Shown: piece by piece, positions 1 through 9,665 of the stretch
Numbering within the stretch: position 1 is the first letter of the stretch
How the letters are laid out: each line of letters opens with the position of its first letter
From: Homalodisca vitripennis
Taxonomy: Eukaryota > Arthropoda > Insecta > Hemiptera > Cicadellidae
Assembly (NCBI RefSeq): GCF_021130785.1
Contig: NC_060207.1
Span: forward strand, 194,671,501-194,735,500
Length of the DNA: 64,000 bases
Direction of reading: 5' to 3'
The notes under the pieces: generated by a model
Told to the model about the DNA's origin: nothing
Databases searched by the model: none
Seen by the model: the letters and a program-made list of their open reading frames with translations, nothing else
Position numbers and translations under genes: made by a program

Positions 1-87
1 AGAGAAGTGAAACCAACTCTTAACTTTAAAACAACACCTGATAGAAGCAATGAGAGTGTGCATTGTTATAAACAGACAACCTGGAAC
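1..87 (+). pseudogene. Ir40a exon 5, duplicate copy, frameshifted
   Basis: Matches 28056-28141. It has one extra A in the run at about 27-30 (four A instead of three), which breaks the frame that stays open in the intact copy. The donor GTAAGT at 88 is kept. Confidence 0.8.
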
Positions 88-368
88 GTAAGTTTCTATT
101 TTGTTTTTAATTTTGAGATAGTACCAAATAGTAAAAGGTTTCAACTTCAAAGAAAAGTTTTTACTTACAAACTGTATTATTGTTTTATAAAATTATTCTT
201 TAGAACAATAAACATCATTTGCCCTTTCAATCATTTTTGCTCATATTACTCTAGAAAAATACCATTTAAAAAATGCTGTACCTACATAAGACAAAATGAT
301 TATACAAGAATTACTTTTTCTTTAGCCACAACTTTTTAATCATTTTAATTTCATGTTTATTTTTCCAG

Positions 369-431
369 CCCCAATGTTCTCACCTGTCTGTATGATAAGA
401 ATAAGAACATCTTTATTCATAAAAGTATTAT
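369..431 (+). pseudogene. Ir40a exon 6, duplicate copy
   Basis: 63 bases between a CAG acceptor and a GTACAT donor, the same exon as 28424-28486. Confidence 0.7.
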
Positions 432-762
432 GTACATATTTTTAAAAAGCTAAACAAATTTTAACAGTAGTAATTTAAGAATCACTTTAACTAAATTTAG
501 CACTTAACACATATTTTAATATACCACTTGCATGATGACTCTTACATCAAAATAAACTAAAATGAAAAAAAGGGAAACATTTTACTTATATGATCATATG
601 GTTAATATTTTAACCAGACATACTTTAGATATTAAATATATTTATTTAATTCTCAAAGTGTCACACAAACTTCCTGTAGTTTTACAGTATTTTATGCCAT
701 CAGTTATGATGTATAGACCTCTTGCAGGGTTAAAACACTGCAATTAATCATTTATTTATCAG

Positions 763-931
763 TTACCAGGTATATTACTCCCAGGCCCAACCGAGCGGGA
801 GGTCCCTCCTGCAGCTGGTCAACTGGTGGTCCGCTCGCACCGGGGGATTGTACAGACACCCTCTTCTACCTCCCGCAGATAAGGTCTACAAGGACTTCAA
901 TGGCCGCACTTTCTACATCCCAGTCCTTCAT
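763..931 (+). pseudogene. Ir40a exon 7, duplicate copy
   Basis: 169 bases, equivalent to 28818-28986. It encodes the end of the amino-terminal region of the receptor up to the start of the ligand-binding domain. It is open, but it belongs to a copy with no first four exons and no exons after M1. Confidence 0.75.
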
Positions 932-1126
932 GTAATAATGTGAATTCATCATGATAGTGTGCTTATTAATCGAGAAATGATAATGTACAGACGTTTCAGA
1001 TGGATGTTTAAGGAACGAAAATCATTTTTTGTTCATAAATCTAATTATATTATTATTAGTTGACAACCTGTCAAAAATGAAAAGATTATTCCACTATCGT
1101 ATCTATATGAAATTGCTAGTTGGTTT

Positions 1127-1130
<4 letters not shown>

Positions 1131-1190
<60 letters not shown>

Positions 1191-1193
1191 CGT
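1131..1193. repeat. (TG)n microsatellite
   Basis: Dinucleotide run in an Ir40a-derived intron. The equivalent run in the second copy (29183-29250) is longer, so the length is polymorphic between copies. Confidence 0.95.
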
Positions 1194-1347
1194 TTTGTGT
1201 GTTGTGTGTTTAAATTCTTTTCTACTGATATATAAATATTTTTTAAGTTAAATTTCAATATTGCATTTATCAAACAGGTCTTTTACAAAGATATTTAGAC
1301 CTTTGTGTTTATTTTATACATACAATAATTTTTGTATACTGTTTTAG

Positions 1348-1451
1348 AAACCCCCATGGCACTTTGTTACTTACAACAATGACAGTATTGTTGTGGAGGG
1401 AGGCAGAGATGACAAGCTGCTTCAAATGTTGGCTGTGAAACTCAACTTTCA
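1348..1451 (+). pseudogene. Ir40a exon 8, duplicate copy
   Basis: Equivalent to 29412-29515. It carries the start of ligand-binding lobe S1 (KPPWHF). Confidence 0.75.
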
Positions 1452-1581
1452 GTTTGTATCATACTAACATGAAACATAGTAAAACATACAAATTAATCAA
1501 TAAACCAATTTTTTTTTTTTTGTACATATTATTATTGGAAAATTGTAATTCCTGTATTTGTTTTTATGTTTTCTTTTTCAG

Positions 1582-1672
1582 AATTGAGTATTTTGATACT
1601 CCCGAAAAAAGTCAAGGATCTGGCATTATTAATGGGACGATGAATGGTGTGCTTGGCCAAATATGGAGACGG
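1582..1672 (+). pseudogene. Ir40a exon 9, duplicate copy
   Basis: Equivalent to 29645-29735. One replacement change, P to T (CCT to ACT), turns EYFDPPE into EYFDTPE in this copy. Confidence 0.75.
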
Positions 1673-2618
1673 GTAAGCATTTTTATTTGTTATCCATACA
1701 TTACAGACAATCTTACAAAAACTTCTAGACTGCAATTTAAAAAGATGTTATTAAAGTAAGAATTTGGTAGTCAAGCATTTGGAGCCATGCAGTGCAGAGG
1801 TGCCTGTCAACTTGATCAAGAAATATAATAAGTAACTAGCGACTGTTACAAATAATAATGATGATTTAGATTCATAGTTGATAGGATTGGAGTTATTTGT
1901 TAGTAGATAATTATCACGCATATTATTTCTAGTGTTACAAAACATTTTTTAGCCATTATAAATAATATTTTCATTCAAGAGCTATTTCTTCAGCAATAGT
2001 GTTTCTGATTACAATGGTCTTTTCAAAGCTAGCTGTGAAAATGGAAAATTAAATTCAAATACAATTTGAATCAGCATAACAAAATTATATACAAGTAAAG
2101 TTCCTTTGGAGGGCTCAACATGCATCCTATTATGGCTAAACATCCAAGAAGTGGAGAAGACATTATAGAATTCTCTATTGTTCCTCATCTAGAATTTTTT
2201 CATGTGGTTAGTTTTACAGATGTTTCTCCATAGCAGCCACCGACTAATGTTAAACTCTTTTATTCCTAGATCCTTTGTAAATTAAGGTGAACTAAGCTGT
2301 TTTTACGCCTAAAAGAAATAGATCAAAATGTTTCTGTATATATTACTAAAAAGCTATACGAGAAATTCACTTAACAAATTCTATGGAAAGAAATAATAGC
2401 TACTCCAATTACTCAACACAGATATATGCTAATGGAATAATTTTTGTTTTCATTAAACATTTTAAAGAAACAAGCACATTTCTCTGTGTAATAATATAAG
2501 CTTGCAAAAATGCTATACAATTATATAGTTCCTAATGGGTAAAATTCAAAATTTGATTGTTAAGAAGAAACAAATTAGCTATCTGAATTACAAACATGAA
2601 ATCTATCTCTTTGAGCAG

Positions 2619-2777
2619 GATGTGGACCTCTTTATGGGAGACCTTACGGTAACATATAATCGTAGCCAAGCTGTGGAGTTCTCGTTCCTAACGTTGGCTG
2701 ATAATGAAGCTTTTCTCACCCACACCCCTGGGCGGCTCAACGAGGCTTTGGCCCTCGTCCGATCCTTTCACTGGGAG
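2619..2777 (+). pseudogene. Ir40a exon 10, duplicate copy
   Basis: 159 bases, equivalent to 30681-30839, encoding lobe S1 with the LTVTYNR motif. The two copies encode the same peptide here. Confidence 0.75.
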
Positions 2778-3502
2778 GTGAGAAATTGCCTTAAATGTAA
2801 CAACCAAATTTGTATATTGTTTGGGAATCTACACACAAACTAAAACATAGTCAGTGAGATTTGTTAAGGTAATTAGTTTTTGATGAAATTCAGCTTCATA
2901 AAGCAGAAAAGTTTGATTGTGGGGATTATCAATCAGAACAGTACTTGCATGGTTCAAATTATATATATTTTATTATAATATTTATACTCGTATTATATGT
3001 ATTTTGTAATTTGACATATCACTAGGTATTATTCCATAAATATAGTTCACCTAAGATTGTTCAGTGAACAAATACTCATTTCAATTCAATTAAGTTGAAC
3101 AACCTGCAGTTTATTACAGAGATGTAATCCTAAAAACTGAATATTCTCTTTGGCATACCTTAGAGATTTTTACAGAAACATTTCAATACTAATTCAAATT
3201 CCAATCACGATTTGGCAACAAAATACAGTAGCAAGATCATCTAAAAGGACTCTTTGATCTGGACAACCAGTTACTTCAAATTAGTGAATCAAGTAGTATT
3301 TTTATATACTGTTAAACATAATAATTTAATGGTCAAAGCGCAGAGCCTTATTTTTACAGTGTCTCGTGCCAAACATTCCAGTTCTGAAATTACTGTGGAC
3401 TAGAGAACTATACAGTATGACTGCTATATTAGTTCTGGAATGTCAGTACTCTATATGTTCATAAACATAAGATTGTAGAAGCTTAATAACACAGAGATAT
3501 GT

Positions 3503-3505
<3 letters not shown>

Positions 3506-3542
<37 letters not shown>
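3506..3542. repeat. (TA)n microsatellite
   Basis: Dinucleotide run in the intron copy. The matching run at 31564-31626 is longer. Confidence 0.9.
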
Positions 3543-3544
<2 letters not shown>

Positions 3545-4130
3545 GTTTGATTTTAAGATGAGTATTACCTGAAGTAACTATTTTGATTAGTTAAAATAAT
3601 AAAAAGAACTACTTTCAACATAAGAACCACACAATGTGATTGTACAATTTTTTACTACTGAAGTTGAATATAAAAAAGGTGAATAAAGATTATAAAGATC
3701 ATGTTGTGCTGGTTTCTATTAAACGTTATTGATGCTAGAAAGAAGCTCTTCAGTCATTGTGGGTTATAAACAACTACCTATTACTTCCTTCTATAGAGTA
3801 CAAGCTAATGCTGACAGATAAATTCCCATGACATTTCATGTTCCTGTTTTACGCTCTCCTAATGTATTCCAAATGCCAAATGATACACCTTGTTTTCTGT
3901 GTATTATGCCTGTATAAATATCACTTTTTGTAGTTAAACTATACAGAAATTTTAAAAAAATCTTGCATATAGAAATATTTTAAATATGATGTTCCGAAAC
4001 ATGTCTATTATATTTGTGTAAATTATAGACTACATTCTAGAACTTTAATATTGTTAACAAGCAAATGCGTGTTAGGAAAACTTATTGTTAGGGTACTCAT
4101 GAAAGGGATACTTAATTGTTTATTTTATAG

Positions 4131-4290
4131 GTTTGGCCGCTGGTGATATTTACTATACTTGTCTCTGGTCCTCTTTTGTTCTTGATCATATATATTCCTC
4201 AGCTGTGGAACAATGAGGAACCAGTTGTCTCTCCTCTTAAGCTGTTCAATGATTGCAACTGGTTCATATACGCCATTTTTCTTAGACAAG
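4131..4290 (+). pseudogene. Ir40a exon 11, duplicate copy (M1 and pore)
   Basis: Equivalent to 32223-32382 with an intact TAG acceptor and GTAAGT donor. It encodes transmembrane segment M1 and the pore loop. It is the last receptor exon in this copy; the M3, S2 and M4 exons are absent before Ir40a proper begins. Confidence 0.75.
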
Positions 4291-4768
4291 GTAAGTAAGG
4301 TCTCTAAAGATTCAGACATTATTCATGAAAGCTGATTTTTGTTCTATAAGAATATATTATGTATTAATTTGTAAAAAACTTAAGTTATGTTTTTTTCAAA
4401 ATACAACAAACATGGCTGACTGACTACAGTCTTAGTAAAGTGAACTCCAAGAAAAGTGTGTATTTAAGTGGTAATAATCCAACAAAATATTATTTACTTG
4501 TGCACAATACTTACCTCGGATCATATGTAAGTAAACAACAAAAATAATACTTCATGAAATTTCGAAACTTTATCAAGAAACTTAAGTTTAATTCTGAACA
4601 TTCACCAAGCAAGTAAACAGTCAAGATTAAGACTTTCAATATTCCAAGCACATCATTTAAAACATAACTACTATATTAATCACTTTAAATTAGTAAAAAA
4701 CACTTCAAGAAAGTATCAAGGATTAAATCAATATAGAATGCAAACTATGAATAATTACTATCTATGAC

Positions 4769-7700
4769 ACAACCCGATAAAAGTGTGACGTCACTGCCAA
4801 GTCACAAGGCAACAGATATTCCACATCATACAGTGTTGGCGCTGGCACACAGCTGCTTGGCCACCTGTAACTAGACCACCAGACTACTGACCCCAGACAC
4901 TGTGTCAGCATTGTCAGCGCTGACCTACAGCAATACATCCAGCTGTTGTACTGCTCAAGCTACTGACACGGCACTTGATTGCCACTTAATCAAGAACACT
5001 TATTTAAATAGACAAGAAGAAAGTTAACAGGAGGAGGCAACCAAACCTCTAAAATAACTGCCAAATTTTGTATTAGCAATAGAATTATTTTTGTAATAAA
5101 ACTGCTTCATCTCATTACATTACTTAGTATTACAGAATAGTCAAAGCAGCCTTCCATTTAAATTATAAATGGAATAATATTTAATCAAATTTATTTTAAT
5201 CTTGGTTCCGAATAGGATTCATTCAGTTCCTGGTTCCATAGTAAATACTTTCTGCATCCAAATGACCTCGATGGACTTTAAAGTAGGTGACAAGGTTTTT
5301 ATTAAGCTGAAAGGCTATCCACACTGGCCAGGAATAGTAGAGAGAGTAATAAGCAATAATGGTACAGGGAAAAGCTTAAAATACTATGTCCAATTTTTTT
5401 GGCAGCCATGATCATGCCACAGTAAAGCACAGTGATTTATACTTGTACGAGGAAAATATATTAGTATATGGGCAACCAAAAGCAGATAACTACCGGAACA
5501 AAAAGTTTAATGCTGCCTTAAAGGAAGCTGAAGAAAAGGAAATCAATCTCACACAGCCCTGTACCGAAGTAAATGAAATTAGCAAAAAGATTGACAACCT
5601 TGAGAAGACTGATGACCTTGACCTAGAAACATCCCTGACCCTAGCAGCCGAAGCAGGCAATGCACTGCTGACAGAGAATACCAAGCTTAGGCAAGACTTA
5701 CAATTTCTACAAGATGAAAATGTAGAATTGATAAAAGAACTGGAAAAGAGAAGTAACGACATACAGTTTTTTTATGGAAGTAGAAGCTAGTTGTAAGGAA
5801 AAGGATGAAATAATCAAAGGGCTGACTGATAAGAAAAATGAGCTTCTGCAAGAGACCAGCTTTATAAGGAAAAGAGCAGATGAAGAACGGAATTTGAAAG
5901 AGGAACTGATACAACAGTCAGAACTTGAAATCCAAAGCCTAACTAACAAAATTAAACAACTCCAGTGTAATCTAATTGAACAAACTAATCTATCGGAACA
6001 ATCTGAAAAAGCTTTGAAACAAGAACTTAATTCCCTGTCAAATCGTGAAGAAAGGCTAAAACAAGAAATTATTGACAAAAACTCAACTATTGCAGCTATG
6101 AGGAACGACACAGAAAAGCTTCTGCTTAAACTTACAGAACAAGAACAAATTACAAAATCCTACTTATCCGCCTTTTTCAGCAGAATCAAAAGTCACACTA
6201 AACATTCTAACATAGTTCTAAACAATAGTCATCTAGACCAATTAACAACTCAAACTCTTTATACCAACTCACTGCCTCTTGACGTCTCCCTTCAAGACGA
6301 ACTGTCAATTTCATGTTTTGAAAACACAAGGATGAGTACCACAGCAAATAAGACAAAAAACCTAACTGCAGTAGGTAACAATGCAAGCAACTTTTTGACA
6401 TCAGGAATCAGACAAACCCGCAACCAAAAACTGGAAAATCATTTGACTACTCCGACAAGCCCAAGCCACTCATTGACATCAGGAATCAGGCAAACCCGCA
6501 ACCAAAAACTGGAAAATCATTTGACAACTCCGACAAGCCCAAGCCACTCATTGACATCAGGAATCAGGCAAACCCGCAACCAAAAACTGGAAAATCATTT
6601 GACTACAACTCTGACAAGCCCAAGCCACTCTTTGACATCAGGAATCAGGCAAACCTGCAAACCAAAAACTGGAAAATCTTTTGACTACAACCCCGACAAG
6701 CCCAAGCCACTTTTTGACATCAGGAATCAGGCAAACCTGCAACCAAAAACTGGAAAACATTTTGACTGTGTCCCCAACAAAACAGAACCACTCCCTGATA
6801 TCAGAAATCACACATGCCATTGACCAGAAACTGACTGACTCCGTGATAGGCTCTAAACACATCAACACATCTGGCCGAGAAGACAGCCTGACTACTCACA
6901 GTACCCAGCACACATCTCTCCTAACCAAGAACACAAAAGGAAACTTCTACAGTGTTTCTTTTCAAGTTGCAACCGCTAGAAAACATAAAAACTCTACAAA
7001 ACACAATGTCTGTCAACTCTAAAATAAAATTGAATGTGAACAAGTCACCACCAATAAATGCAAAAATAAGACTAGCAGATGAAAAATATGAAGATTTCTT
7101 TTTAAAACACATAGAGTTCTATAAAAACCTTTTGAGAATAGATAATACCTATGTCAGGACCAACCCGCCACTAGGCGACAATACTTCTGCAACTGCACCC
7201 TTGACTCAAGAGCTCTCTACACAACAGATTCACTCTTTTCCCAAGACCCAAAGTTAGAAACTACTGCAAGCTGATGTGCAACAACCTAATCATTTTTTAT
7301 TACACAGTAACAAGACAAACAGCAAAATAAAAATACAATAATAAGCAAAGGAAAAAGACACTCTTCAAAAATTAGTATCCTCCACCAAAACATAAGGAAC
7401 CTAGAGAACAAAAGAGAGCAACTCAACCACTTATTACATGACACCTCTCCAAACATATTAGTACTAACAGAACATGGTCTAAAGCAGAATGAATTGTTGA
7501 ATACAATAATTCCTGGATACAAGCTAGTCACAAATTTCTGCAGAACACAACATAAATATGGAGGAGTAGTTATTTTCACAAAAGATGACACAGTGATTGA
7601 GGCAGAATCTATGAGTGTGGGAGATCTTAGTGAGGAACTTACATGTGAAATAGCAGTAGCAGCCCTAAACATCAGTAAAACCAACATTACTATAATTGGA

Positions 7701-9183
7701 GTGTACAGACCCCCACAAGCAAATTTAGAAGATACACTCAGAATTTTGTCACAAGTTTTAGAGCAAACTGAACCACATAAAAGTAGCGTTGTTCTGGTAG
7801 GTGACATAAACATTGATTGTTTAAAGGTACACAAATCCAAAAACAGATTTGAAGAGACTCTAGCAGCTTATAACTTTAACAGACTAAACCTTCCGCCAAC
7901 TAGAATTACTTATCACTCAGCTTCCTCGATTGATTGTGTTTGTACAAACTACCCCATAGAGAGCCTGAAAGTGCACATACTTGATACAGGTCTATCAGAT
8001 CACAAAGAACAACTTTGTGTGCTAGATATTACCACCGAGCAACCAAGACAGACATCCCAAATCAGAAGACAAATAAATGTTAATACACTTAACCACCTTA
8101 AACTTGGCCTTGCACAACAAATGTGGACCGAAGTCTACTCAACGATATCAGCCGATGAAGCCTATAACAATCTTCTAAATACTATGACTATGGAAATAAA
8201 TGCTGCATGTCCACTAAAGAAACTTAGGCAGAGAAAAAGCAAAACCTATGTTAAATACAATGACATAGAAATTACCCAACTAAAGCAGGACTATCTTCAG
8301 TTGCTTCGTATGTATGAATTGACAGGGCTAGAGAGAAACAGATCTGCCATGGCTAGTAAAAAGAAGCAATATGACCTAAGACTGAGGAAATTAAGGCAAA
8401 GAGAGTGCAGCAAACCATATACAGCAGTCCAGCAATAAATCCAAAGCAGCTTGGGAGATAGTGAACTCTGAGAGGGCTACAAAAAGAGGGGAGAAGAACA
8501 ATCCACTCATCAAATTAATTACTGAAGGGAAAACCATAGAAAAACCTGAAGACATTGTAGAAGAACTCAACACCTATTTCTCAAACATCGCAGAGGACAC
8601 ATTAAGAGCAGCTAGCAACCTAAATCAACCATCTACTAGAGTCACAACACCTAGGCCTAGGCTAACACAGACAAAGCTTATTCTAACAGACACAACTGTG
8701 AGGGAAGTTGAAGAAATCATCTCCTCCCTGAAGAATAAAACCTCCAGTGGTCTAGATGAAATCTCTGCTAAGCTAGTAAAACACTGTGCTGAAACAATCA
8801 TTGCTCCTCTTGTTGATGTTATCAACAAATCCTTCAAAAGCGGCATTTTCCCCCCTCGGCTCTCAAAGTATCAAAAGTGTACCCAAAACTGAAGAAAGGA
8901 ATCTCAACCAACCTCAGTAACTATCGCCCCATTTCAATAATTCCCACCTTTTCCAAAATCTTTGAGAAAAATCGTCCTGAAGAGACTCATAGACCATTTG
9001 ACACAACTTGACCTCCTCACTAACTGCCAACATGGTTTTTTAAAGGGTAGATCTACAGCCACAGCCTTAACAGACCTAGTAGAATTTATTATTGATCACA
9101 TTGACAAAGGAAAATACACCACTGCTGTTCTCCTTGACTACTCAAAAGCGTTCGACTGCCTTAGCCATGATATCATTCTTGAT
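4769..9183 (+). mobile_element. PWWP-containing LINE, duplicate copy, 3' truncated and broken
   Basis: This copy lacks the last third of ORF2. It is cut after the SKAFDC reverse-transcriptase motif, where the C15A tract starts. ORF1 and ORF2 are broken by one-base additions in homopolymers (T run at 5394-5400, T run near 5768, A near 6661, A near 6990, A near 8400, two C near 8850, A near 8968). Two C-to-T changes also make stops: one in ORF1 near 7256, and one in the ORF1/ORF2 overlap near 7308. Unlike the other copy, it lacks the AATG microduplication at the equivalent of 33751, so each copy keeps a piece of frame the other has lost. Confidence 0.9.
6398..6797 (+). repeat. 78-bp coding repeat array in LINE ORF1, five units
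   Basis: Direct repeats of a 26-codon unit beginning TSGIRQT and containing NQKLEN. There are five units here against six in the other copy (34490-34970). Confidence 0.9.
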
Positions 9184-9282
9184 CCCCCCCCCACCCCCCC
9201 CCCCCCCCACCCCCCCCCCCCCCCACCCCCCCCCCCCCCCACCCCCCCCCCCCCCCACCCCCCCCCCCCCCCACCCCCCCCC
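9184..9282. repeat. C15A minisatellite at the truncation point
   Basis: A tract of cytosines interrupted by single adenines at 9193, 9209, 9225, 9241, 9257 and 9273. The spacing is exactly 16 bases each time. It begins where the duplicated segment ends. A G-rich opposite strand (T plus G15) could form quadruplexes and stall polymerases. It could equally be a sequencing or gap-filling artefact. Confidence 0.95.
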
Positions 9283-9420
9283 ATTAAGTACATTTTTATG
9301 TATTCAGTTTTTGAGTCCTAATGAAGAGGGTAGATTTGAAATCCTCAAAACAAAAAGTGTTTTACATTTGTAACATATAACAGTGGCAAATGTCCAAAAT
9401 CTTATTATCCTCCCACACTG
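9283..9420 (+). mobile_element. Partial foldback/terminal-repeat element with decayed hammerhead-like core
   Basis: Resembles the right half of the foldback element at 63285-63465. Both share a segment reading TGTAACATATAACA followed by GCAAATGTCC. A degenerate CUGANGA-stem-GAAA core lies at 9318-9350 (CTAATGA, then GAGG pairing with CCTC, then AAAA). Confidence 0.55.
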
Positions 9421-9533
9421 ACTAAGTGATTAAGAAATATTTTAATTGTCTGAAGCTATTGTGTTATTAGCCACTTATTATATTTGGCAGATGTAAGAAG
9501 CTTTACTAAAGTATTTACGTTGTAATATTTCAG

Positions 9534-9665
9534 AGTCACTGGTATGACTGGTTCGGTGTGCTGAACCTGGATCACTCCCTGGGACCGAACTGGGACTTCT
9601 ACCTTCTGTCTGCTCTACTCGGCCTGCTGGGTATCGTCATGTACTTCCGGAGGCCGCAACACTGA
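9534..9665 (+). CDS. Terminal exon of an unrecognised membrane protein
   Basis: A CAG acceptor at 9531-9533 precedes 43 codons in phase 0 ending in TGA at 9663-9665. The other two frames have early stops. The exon is GC-richer than its surroundings, as expected of coding DNA. The peptide begins SHWYDWFGVLN, carries a hydrophobic stretch DFYLLSALLGLLG and ends YFRRPQH, so it looks like a tail-anchored or last transmembrane segment with a short basic tail. I do not recognise the family. Its upstream exons are not in the window. The partial Ir40a copy lies directly upstream, so either that copy sits in this gene's last intron or the assembly is wrong there. Confidence 0.6.
   Translation, partial: SHWYDWFGVLNLDHSLGPNWDFYLLSALLGLLGIVMYFRRPQH

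Larger units (their letters stand above)
1..9183 (+). repeat. Partial second copy of Ir40a exons 5-11 plus LINE 5' part
   Basis: This segment matches 28056-37350 along its whole length, introns included. It therefore carries both Ir40a exons and the first two thirds of the intron-11 LINE. Differences are scattered SNPs, different lengths of the TG, TA and ORF1 repeat tracts, and many single-base additions in homopolymer runs. The match starts at the window edge and stops at 9183, inside the LINE reverse-transcriptase coding region, directly before a C-rich tract. Because the LINE sits at the same place in both copies, the copies split after the LINE inserted. A second haplotype joined in tandem by the assembler and a true segmental duplication both fit. 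Confidence 0.95.

Noticed and set aside
1348..1455. Ir40a exon 8 ending at the GTATCA donor (1456; 29520 in the other copy)
   Set aside because: That donor gives phase 0, but exon 9 needs one base to complete a codon. The GTTTGT donor four bases earlier restores the frame.
1..4290. A second functional Ir40a gene in the first copy
   Set aside because: It lacks exons 1-4 and 12-17 and has a frameshift in exon 5; at most it is a partial duplicate or an assembly artefact.
8962..9373. Proline/histidine-rich proteins over the C tract
   Set aside because: They are translations of the C15A repeat fused to the broken LINE frame.
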